Under the pieces are notes generated by a model. That model was not told the origin of the DNA, made no database searches, and saw only the letters and a list, made by a program, of their open reading frames with translations. The position numbers and the translations under genes were made by a program. Below, piece after piece: positions 17,834-24,108 of a DNA stretch of 64,000 nt (its first letter is position 1; each line of letters begins with the position of its first letter). Source of the DNA: Desulfobacteraceae bacterium (GTDB lineage Bacteria; Desulfobacterota; Desulfobacteria; Desulfobacterales; JACKCP01); contig JACKCP010000006.1 in NCBI GenBank assembly GCA_020633955.1, forward strand, positions 111,166 to 175,165, written 5' to 3'.

Positions 17834-18919
17834 ATGAAAATAGATTACAATAAAATAAAAAAGAATACCTATCTCAAAGAAACAGTTGAATTAAGGTTTT
17901 GTCCTGATGAGGAAACCATAAGAGATCCATATTTTAAAACAAAGGTTGAACATCACCTTAAAACCTGTCCTTTATGTATGGAAAGAACCCCTGACCCTTT
18001 TTATGATATCGCTCTGACATTAAAAACAGAGGAAACTCTTCCCAAAGTATTGGAAAATCATATTGGAGTTTTAAAAAGTGAGCTTGGAAAATGGAAAAAC
18101 AATTTTTACCTTATTCCTCCATTGGTATATGTGAAAAAAGAAACAAATGATTTTTTTGAATGTTTTCTTGTTTCTCCAGTTACTGAGCTTTTTTCTGAAA
18201 AAGACCTTTATATTCCCGATTCAATTTCAGAATTCATACCTTATATAATAGAAGGCTGGAATAAACTCAAAATCCACAAAAGCCTTTTTTCCCATTCAAT
18301 TTGCAATTTAAGTGAATTTAAAGAAGATATTGACTTGTTCCTTGATTTGGGAAAAATTCCCTTTTGGTCAAAAAAAAACTTTAAAAACAAAAATATGGAA
18401 GAAGTGAAAATATTTAGAAATTTAGAAAAATTTTCTGCTTCTCAATTTTCTTCCTCGCCTGCATTTTTAGTTGCAAATGCCATAAAAAATAAAGCACTAA
18501 ATTTAATTTCAAATGGATTTGAGTTTAATGAAAATCTTTTTAAGCAGCCAGAATTTCTTATCAGGGAGATTGCGACATCTCTAAATAAAATCCCAGTTCA
18601 CGGAGCATCGGAAAGTATTAACCTGTATTTTTATTCTGTAATAGTTGAAAACAATGAAATAAAAGATGTCATTCAAGTTGATAATGCAAAAGCTGAAGAT
18701 GATTTTATTGATAATGATTCAAGAATTATTTCAGGAATTGCAAAATCTCCTGAAAACCAACTATTCTATTCAGGAAGCAGTGCTCTGCTCCAGACAAATT
18801 CCGGCAAAACATTTGAGTCAATTCAAGCTGATTTTGATGATGAAACAAATATTTTTCAGGCAAAATTTACATTTTCAAAAGGTAAAAACATTTGGTTTTT
18901 CAACTGGTACAGGATTTAG
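17834..18919 (+). CDS. Protein with N-terminal zf-HC2 anti-sigma-type zinc finger
   Basis: A 361-residue soluble protein. Residues 23-48 (FCPDEET..KVEHHLKTCPLC) fit the zf-HC2 pattern of zinc anti-sigma factors: C23, H41-x3-C45-x2-C48, with the characteristic HHLKTCPLC signature. No transmembrane helix follows, unlike membrane-bound anti-sigmas. The rest is unrecognised, mixed alpha/beta, ending in a strand-rich segment (about 265-361). Its position directly after a sigma-like gene and before a Lon-like protease suggests it holds the sigma factor inactive and may be the protease substrate; that is inference. GGAAAA five bases before ATG is the ribosome site. Confidence 0.6.
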   Translation: MKIDYNKIKKNTYLKETVELRFCPDEETIRDPYFKTKVEHHLKTCPLCMERTPDPFYDIALTLKTEETLPKVLENHIGVLKSELGKWKNNFYLIPPLVYVKKETNDFFECFLVSPVTELFSEKDLYIPDSISEFIPYIIEGWNKLKIHKSLFSHSICNLSEFKEDIDLFLDLGKIPFWSKKNFKNKNMEEVKIFRNLEKFSASQFSSSPAFLVANAIKNKALNLISNGFEFNENLFKQPEFLIREIATSLNKIPVHGASESINLYFYSVIVENNEIKDVIQVDNAKAEDDFIDNDSRIISGIAKSPENQLFYSGSSALLQTNSGKTFESIQADFDDETNIFQAKFTFSKGKNIWFFNWYRI

Positions 18920-18930
18920 ATAAATTTATT

Positions 18931-21018
18931 ATGAAAAGTTCAAATCTAAAAAAAATTGATTTTTGCCTAAAAACAAAATCAAGATTAAAAGATCTTGTAA
19001 AACTTCTTGAAAACCCACATTTTAAATTAATTGAACCTGGATTTGATAAAAAAATTTTTGATAAATATTTATCCATGTTCAGGTTTGATAAAAATCTTGA
19101 AAATCTTTTTTTAAATCATGTTTTATTTGAATATTTAAATTCACATCAAAAAAATAATTATTCTTTTTTTGATTCATATTTTAAAGATAATTTTTCATTT
19201 AATTTCAAATTTTTAAATAAAAATCTCTTTCTCCCCTGCATATTTGTAAATGAAGACCAAAATGAAATTATCCATTTTTTCGTTTCAGAGATTAAATCAA
19301 ATAAAAAAGTTCTATTTGGAAATTATTTAAAAAACAACAGTTGCAATGATTTTAAAAATTCGGTTATAAACTCATTTAACCTTTTAAATACTGAAAAATC
19401 TTTTTTTATAGAGGCTTTAAAATTCAATTCTGATTTAAGAGGCAAATCAACATCTTTATCAATTTACCTGGCTTTTTTCTGCCTTGAAAATCAAATCGAA
19501 TATAACTCTAAAATTATCTGTTCAGGTGTGCTGGACTCAAATGGAGAAATTTGCGATACAAAATATTTAAACAAAAAAATCCAGGCTGTAATAAATGAAA
19601 ACTATAATTTTTTTATAGTTCCGCAAATCAATTATTATAATAATCCAAATCTTTCAAAAGATTTAAAGGTTCTTCCGGCATCTGACATAAAAGAAGCAGA
19701 AAAAATTTTTTTGCTTGCATCTCAAAAAGGTTTTTCAAAAAATTATATGAACTTTATTTCTTTTCCCTGCGAGGCGGTTTCAAATAATCTTAATTCTGTC
19801 CCAGCCAATATTTTAAAAGCTTTTTTAAAAAAAACTGATGAAAAACAAATAGTTAAAAAAATTGTTTTTAGCGAGCCTTTATTTTCTAATTTTATAAAAA
19901 ATTTTATAAAAACATCAAACACTGATACTGAAAAGGCAATTGAAATAATTTCAGTTTTTGAAAGACATGATGATATTCTTTTGAAATCTCCATTTTGCGA
20001 TCTTGTATTTTTGTTTTTTTCAATTGCCGGTCTTACACTTTCTAAAAAAGGCATTCCTTCACAAAACAACAACTGGATTGCAAAAGCAGAGTCATATATT
20101 GATAAAGCAAGAAAAACCAAAAAAGGCAGAACTGCAATTATCTGGTTTTCTAACCATTGCCTTATAAATTCACACCATGACAAGTATATATTTAACCCCG
20201 AAATTCCAATTGTAATTAAAAATACTCTAAAAAAACTTGAAAAAAACTTCAGGGAAGAATGCGAATTTATTACTGGAGCTGCTGATGATACAACTGGAGC
20301 TTTATGTGGAACTATTGCTCAAAATTATGGTTTTTGCGGGAAAAAATATATAAATCAAACAAAAGAATATGCTCTCAAAGCAATTAAATATTTTGGCGGT
20401 GAAATAAATCTTTATAATTCCAAATACAGCGAAGATATTAAAAGACAGTACAATTACCTTTGTTTTGCATATTTAGATGCTAAAAATTTTGATGAAGCAA
20501 AAAAATATTTTTTAAAATATTCATACTCCAATGATCTCAAACAGGCAGTAAACTCAAATTTTGATCAATGGGGACATTTTCTTTGTGCTGCCTTTTTAGC
20601 CAGAACTAAGAATATGGAATATGGAAAAATTTATTTTGAAAAATATAAAAAAACATATCCTTCAAAAATAAACAAATACCACCCTTCCCAACTCTGGTTT
20701 TACAATATGGGATTATTGGCTGTTTTATTCAAAGACTTTGAAAATGCAAAAAATTTGTTTGAAACCAGTATAAATATATGCATGGATAAAACTAACGGTG
20801 ATTCAATAAGAGTTATGGCTCTTTTAGGAGTATGCGAACTTGTATTAATTGAAAATTATTCAATTAATTTCCATGCAACTATTGAAGAAGTGAAAAATTC
20901 AGCTCTAAAACTTGCTTATCTTCATTTTCAGGATTTATTCTCTGATAAAAAAACAATTGAAATTTTAAAAATTATAAGGGAAAACAAAGAAAAATATTTT
21001 CCTTTTTCCTATAGATAA
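18931..21018 (+). CDS. Divergent Lon-type (S16) protease domain with helical-repeat tail
   Basis: A 695-residue protein. Residues about 102-250 follow the Lon proteolytic domain: IIHFFVSEIKSNKKVLFG, a helix, FFIEALKFNSDLRGKST (Ser173 in GKS, where Lon has GPS), CSGVLDSNGEI (Lon: MTGEITLRGEV) and YLNKKIQAV (Lys216, where Lon has KEKVLAA). Ser173 to Lys216 is 43 residues, the same as S688 to K731 of the Lon encoded at 41804-44152. No AAA+ ATPase domain is present. Residues about 480-690 look like TPR-type helical pairs (FAYLDAKNFDEAKKYFLKY, LLAVLFKDFENAKNLFE). TTG at 18892 is an alternative start overlapping the previous gene; neither start has a strong ribosome site. Confidence 0.65.
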   Translation: MKSSNLKKIDFCLKTKSRLKDLVKLLENPHFKLIEPGFDKKIFDKYLSMFRFDKNLENLFLNHVLFEYLNSHQKNNYSFFDSYFKDNFSFNFKFLNKNLFLPCIFVNEDQNEIIHFFVSEIKSNKKVLFGNYLKNNSCNDFKNSVINSFNLLNTEKSFFIEALKFNSDLRGKSTSLSIYLAFFCLENQIEYNSKIICSGVLDSNGEICDTKYLNKKIQAVINENYNFFIVPQINYYNNPNLSKDLKVLPASDIKEAEKIFLLASQKGFSKNYMNFISFPCEAVSNNLNSVPANILKAFLKKTDEKQIVKKIVFSEPLFSNFIKNFIKTSNTDTEKAIEIISVFERHDDILLKSPFCDLVFLFFSIAGLTLSKKGIPSQNNNWIAKAESYIDKARKTKKGRTAIIWFSNHCLINSHHDKYIFNPEIPIVIKNTLKKLEKNFREECEFITGAADDTTGALCGTIAQNYGFCGKKYINQTKEYALKAIKYFGGEINLYNSKYSEDIKRQYNYLCFAYLDAKNFDEAKKYFLKYSYSNDLKQAVNSNFDQWGHFLCAAFLARTKNMEYGKIYFEKYKKTYPSKINKYHPSQLWFYNMGLLAVLFKDFENAKNLFETSINICMDKTNGDSIRVMALLGVCELVLIENYSINFHATIEEVKNSALKLAYLHFQDLFSDKKTIEILKIIRENKEKYFPFSYR

Positions 21019-21093
21019 ATTTGCTCTGTGACATTCAAATATTGAAATCTAACTTAAAAAAGTCTTTAATATCAAATATTTATCCAAAAAATA

Positions 21094-21193
21094 GTGAGGT
21101 GGATTTTGGCTTGTAAAAAAATTTTGTTTTCTTTTTTAAAATTTACAATAAAATCAATCAGTTAACTTAATTACAAGTTAAAATCCACCTCAC
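21094..21193. repeat. 23-bp inverted repeat downstream of the Lon-like gene
   Basis: Arms at 21094-21116 (begins GTGAGGTGGATTTT) and 21171-21193 (ends AAAATCCACCTCAC), with two mismatches and a 54-bp AT-rich loop. It lies between the trio and the CRISPR relic. The loop is too long for an ordinary terminator; it may be a processed hairpin, a leader element or a remnant of a small mobile element. Confidence 0.55.
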
Positions 21194-21250
21194 CACTAAC
21201 TTTTTATAATAATTTCAAATAGTTGTTTAAATTTTGACAATTTTAAGGGT

Positions 21251-21292
21251 GTGTAAAAATTACACGGGAGGCAAAAATCAGGGGGGTGCCTC
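21251..21292 (+). other. Pair of short hairpins before the CRISPR relic
   Basis: Two adjacent hairpins: GTGTAA/TTACAC (21251-21256, 21260-21265) and GAGGCA/TGCCTC (21268-21273, 21287-21292) with a G-run in the loop. The surrounding 21194-21340 stretch contains no gene and occupies the leader position relative to the repeat at 21341. Confidence 0.35.
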
Positions 21293-21340
21293 ATTTTAGC
21301 CTTGAAAACCCTTGTCAATAAAGGTATACAGAGGGTGGGA

Positions 21341-21419
21341 GTCAGAAATAAGCCTCGCTTCGAGAGGATTAAGACTTCAAAAATATCAATTTTATCCCTA
21401 TCCTCTATAAACGTCAGAA
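21341..21419 (+). CRISPR. Relic CRISPR array truncated by an IS element
   Basis: A 35-bp repeat at 21341-21375 starts GTCAGAAATAAG, contains the internal hairpin CCTCG-CTT-CGAGAGG and ends GGATTAAGAC, the kind of 3' tail seen in many type I/III repeats. A 37-bp unique spacer follows (21376-21412). At 21413-21419 the next seven bases (GTCAGAA) match the repeat start exactly, then the IS end begins. The 72-bp repeat-plus-spacer period is normal for CRISPR. With only one and a fifth repeats the call rests on repeat form, spacing and the nearby cas1-like fragment. Confidence 0.6.
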
Positions 21420-21559
21420 TAAAGTGGACCCCATGTCAAGACCGATTTGAATAAAAATTAAGTTACATATAAATAAATGCGTCTCCTGTATTTTTTTAAA
21501 AAAGTTGAAATAAAAAAAATCCCTGCTACCATAAAAAAATCAGTTCGGAGGATAAGGCA

Positions 21560-21619
21560 ATGCTGGGAAGCAACCTGAGCGCCGAGCTGATGACGGAAGC
21601 ATGGGGCAGTTTTTCATGA
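21560..21619 (+). CDS. Possible 19-codon leader-like ORF inside the IS
   Basis: ATG to TGA, 19 residues (MLGSNLSAEL...), with GGAGG seven bases upstream. It runs opposite to the transposase genes in a GC-rich stretch unlike the rest of the IS. A nested hairpin overlaps its end: AAGCATG (21598-21604) with CATGCTT, and GGCAGT with ACTGCC inside. It may be a translated leader, part of a structured RNA, or chance. Confidence 0.25.
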   Translation: MLGSNLSAELMTEAWGSFS

Positions 21620-21716
21620 CTGCCCTTTTTCATGCTTCTGTCCTTAAAGCGTTAAATCCCGGGGGTATGGGGGCTGGCCCCCATTAAAATCAGACAAACT
21701 ACCTTATTGTTAAAGA

Positions 21717-22553
21717 TCAGGTGGAAAGATAAACGTATTCAGGCGTTTTATAATTTAAAGACTGATGAGGTCTTTCCTGATTATAAAATTTAAAATACAT
21801 TTTAAGAGAGCTGTATGCATCCTTCATATTTGTATAATCTTTTATATAAATTTCTTCGTATTTTACTGTTCTCCATAACCGTTCAACATAGATATTATCA
21901 AGAGCTCTTCCTTTAGAATTCATGCTGATCTTAATACCTCTTTCAATAAGCGGCTTTAGAAAATTTTGTGCTGTATACTGACATCCCTGGTCAGTATTGA
22001 AAAATTCAGGCTCTGATATATCCAATGCCTCTTCCAGAGCCGCTATACAAAAAGAGTTGTCAAGACTGTTGCTGAGTTTCCATGACAGCACATATCTACT
22101 GTGCCAGTCAATTACCGATGTTAAATAACCAAATCCTTTACCTATGCGAATATAGGTAATGTCAGTACTCCAGACACAGTCTGGTTTCTGTATTTTCAGT
22201 CCTCTAAGTAAATAAGGATATATTCTATGGTCTTCATTCCTCCTGTTAAATTTGGGTTTAGGGTAGATAGCTTCTATCCCCATTTCATTCATTAATTTTT
22301 GAACTCTTTTACGATTAACAATATAGCCTTTCTGTCTTAAAAAATTTGTAAACCTCCTGCTGCCATAAAAAGGTGTTTTAGTATGTTGCTCATCAATCAT
22401 ATCCATGAGCTCAAGGTCTTTTGGATCTCTTAATTTGGGCTTATAATAAAGAGCTCCTTTAGATACTTCAAGAAGCTGACATTGCCTGTTAATACTGATA
22501 TTGTCATGTTCTTTATCAACAAGGTGTCTTCTCTCAGGAATTGATTGAATCAA
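21717..22553 (-). CDS. IS3-family transposase OrfB (DDE integrase)
   Basis: A 278-residue catalytic subunit with an N-terminal helix-turn-helix-like region (HTH_21 type: YGSRRFTNFLRQKGYIVNRKRV) and an rve integrase core. The DDE triad is visible as STDITYI, FNTDQGCQYT and NIYVERLWRTVKYEE, and the C-terminal FYNQERPHQSLNYKTPEYVY is typical. It is normally made as an OrfAB fusion by frameshifting on an A-rich site. Here its frame is +1 relative to OrfA (see OrfA). Confidence 0.93.
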   Translation of the reverse strand: MIQSIPERRHLVDKEHDNISINRQCQLLEVSKGALYYKPKLRDPKDLELMDMIDEQHTKTPFYGSRRFTNFLRQKGYIVNRKRVQKLMNEMGIEAIYPKPKFNRRNEDHRIYPYLLRGLKIQKPDCVWSTDITYIRIGKGFGYLTSVIDWHSRYVLSWKLSNSLDNSFCIAALEEALDISEPEFFNTDQGCQYTAQNFLKPLIERGIKISMNSKGRALDNIYVERLWRTVKYEEIYIKDYTNMKDAYSSLKMYFKFYNQERPHQSLNYKTPEYVYLST

Positions 22554-22815
22554 CCTTTTTTTTTAGCCACTCATTTTCAACTGTGAGCTGGCCTATTTGT
22601 TTATAAAGTTCCTCAATTAACTTTTCATGATCTTTATTGTTTTTATTTGTTTGAGAAAAAACTCCAGGCAACCCTTCTATTGCTTCTTTTTTCCACCTCG
22701 TCAAAAGAGCTCTATGAACCTGATATTTTGAAGCAAGTTCTGTTACTGTTTCATGCTCTTTTATTACATCAATGGCTACTTTTGCCTTGAAGCTCCCACT
22801 GTAACTTTTCCTCAT
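22534..22815 (-). CDS. IS3-family transposase OrfA (HTH protein)
   Basis: A 93-residue protein with a helix-turn-helix (VTELASKYQVHRALLTRWKKE) and a C-terminal leucine-zipper-like helix (LIEELYKQIGQLTVENEWL). Near its end the minus strand has nine As followed by GG (plus-strand 22556-22564). OrfB is in the +1 frame relative to OrfA. A normal -1 slip on this run reaches TGA at once; reaching OrfB needs loss of one A, by transcript slippage or a +1 shift. Either this copy has lost an A and is inactive, or it depends on slippage. Confidence 0.92.
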   Translation of the reverse strand: MRKSYSGSFKAKVAIDVIKEHETVTELASKYQVHRALLTRWKKEAIEGLPGVFSQTNKNNKDHEKLIEELYKQIGQLTVENEWLKKKVDSINS

Positions 22816-22902
22816 GGACCTCCTATTCTCTTTTATTTTTTTTAAATTTTTACCAGCTTATATGTCGCTTAGCAAATGGTTCAAATTTTGGGGTCCATTA
22901 TA

Positions 22903-23004
22903 CTTTGATGCAGCAATATCCATCTTATTTGCTTCATTTTGAATTCTGAAGCACTCATCTTTCTGCTTAATCATTGTACCTGGAGAATTAATAATAAGCT
23001 GAAT
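22903..23004 (-). pseudogene. cas1: cas1 N-terminal fragment, truncated by the IS
   Basis: Thirty-four in-frame codons reading (M)QLIINSPGT, then QKDECFRIQNE and KMDIAASK, up to the IS end. This matches the Cas1 N-terminal beta-sheet pattern (MQLxINxPGT..., ...F.I.N...., ISAxKVESI). The expected ATG is ATT at 23002-23004, correctly spaced six bases after a GGGAGG ribosome site, so the start has decayed or a rare codon is used. The rest of cas1 is missing. It lies 50 bp after the WYL regulator on the same strand, an arrangement known in CRISPR loci. Identified by eye only. Confidence 0.6.
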
Positions 23005-23047
23005 TTTAAGCCTCCCTTCTATTTTTCATATCGACCATAACACACAA

Positions 23048-23070
23048 GGTCTGTCAAAAACTGACAGACC
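23048..23070. other. Hairpin overlapping the WYL gene stop
   Basis: A perfect 9-bp stem GGTCTGTCA/TGACAGACC with a 5-nt loop. It overlaps the last codons and stop of the WYL gene and precedes the cas1 fragment. There is no T-run on the minus strand, so attenuation or processing is as likely as termination. Confidence 0.45.
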
Positions 23071-24025
23071 CCAAATACTTTTTTAAATTTTTTTTAAGTT
23101 TTTCAATAACAAGCTCTTTTAAAAATTCAGGAGATTCAACAACCACGCAGTCACCGTGGCGTAAAATTTCCATGACAAGCTCAGTTGGATTACTGAAGGG
23201 AATTTCTAAAACAAGGTCTTTGCCTTCAAAATATTTTTTCTGGTTTTTGTGCCAGATTTCGTCTTTGACCCAGTTTGAGTTTGGTTCAGAAAATCTTAAT
23301 TTTGCAATGTGCTGGGCTTTTCCCGAAAAAACTCCAAAGCCGTCTTCAAGAAAGGAGTCTATTTCTTTAGAATCAAGTTTTTTAGCATTTTTTTCTGTTT
23401 TTAAAATTTTTATTTTTTCCACAGAAAAAATTCTGAGTTCCTGTGTTTTTTCGCAGAAGGCACACAAATACCAATTGTCTTTATAGTGGACAAGCCTTTG
23501 GGGATGGAGTTTTCTTGTACTTTTTCTTGTGCATGATCTTGTAAAATATTCAGCTTCAATAATTTCAAAATTTATCAAAGCAGAACAGACTTTTGAAAAA
23601 TTGCCCTTTTTCATTATTCTTGAATAAAGGGGCATTACTTTAATCAATGATTTTAAATTTTGGGGTGAATGGCCTGAGTTTGAAATTATTTCTTCAATTT
23701 TTTCGGTAAGAGGGCTTATTATCGATGAAATCCCAATTTCTTCACTTTTTTCAATAACCTGAAAACAGACAAATAAAGCATAAATTTCATCGGGACTCAG
23801 CCAGAAACCGGGAAGATCGAATTTTTTTTCCGACTCATCATAATAATATCCGTTTTTTTCGGGATCGTATTTTAATGGAGCTCCGTAATAATCAGTAAGA
23901 TTTTGCTTGAGCCTGTTTACTGTTGATTCAGAGCATTCGAGTTCTTCCATTATTCTTTTAAGGGAAGGATAATGAAGATTTTTTATAAGGGTATGGAACC
24001 TGTAAATTCGTTCTGTTTTGTTCAT
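23054..24025 (-). CDS. WYL-domain transcriptional regulator (YafY/PafBC-like)
   Basis: A 323-residue protein. The N-terminal winged helix (residues about 1-60: MNKTERIYRFHTLIKN, LKRIMEELECSESTVNRLKQNL) is followed by a WYL domain (about 145-235, with HPQRLVHYKDNWYLCAFCEK and RIFSVEKI) and a WCX-type C-terminus (VLEIPFSNPTELVMEILRHGDCVVVESP). WYL domains bind nucleic-acid ligands, and such regulators control DNA-damage responses or defence loci including CRISPR-Cas. Its position directly before the cas1 fragment suggests it once controlled that CRISPR locus. It appears intact. Confidence 0.85.
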   Translation of the reverse strand: MNKTERIYRFHTLIKNLHYPSLKRIMEELECSESTVNRLKQNLTDYYGAPLKYDPEKNGYYYDESEKKFDLPGFWLSPDEIYALFVCFQVIEKSEEIGISSIISPLTEKIEEIISNSGHSPQNLKSLIKVMPLYSRIMKKGNFSKVCSALINFEIIEAEYFTRSCTRKSTRKLHPQRLVHYKDNWYLCAFCEKTQELRIFSVEKIKILKTEKNAKKLDSKEIDSFLEDGFGVFSGKAQHIAKLRFSEPNSNWVKDEIWHKNQKKYFEGKDLVLEIPFSNPTELVMEILRHGDCVVVESPEFLKELVIEKLKKNLKKYLGSVSF

Positions 24026-24108
24026 TTGATAATACCGGCAGTTTTATTATTTATTTACCAATATCATCAAATTATTATTAATCAAGATAAATTTGAACAG
24101 GTTCAGCC

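Larger units (their letters stand above)
21420..22902 (-). mobile_element. IS3-family insertion sequence
   Basis: About 1483 bp with imperfect terminal inverted repeats TAAAGTGGACCCC (21420-21432) and, on the other strand, TATAATGGACCCC (22902-22890), 11 of 13 identical. It carries orfA and orfB on the minus strand. The flanks show no 3-bp target duplication (GAA left, CTT right), which fits an IS-mediated deletion of the sequence formerly between the CRISPR repeat and the cas1 fragment. About 285 bp between the orfB stop and the left end are unusually long and structured for this family. Confidence 0.8.

Noticed and set aside
18892..18930. Earlier TTG start of the Lon-like gene overlapping the zinc-finger gene.
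   Set aside because: It adds 13 residues from the out-of-frame end of the preceding gene. AAAGG upstream keeps it possible, but ATG at 18931 is preferred.
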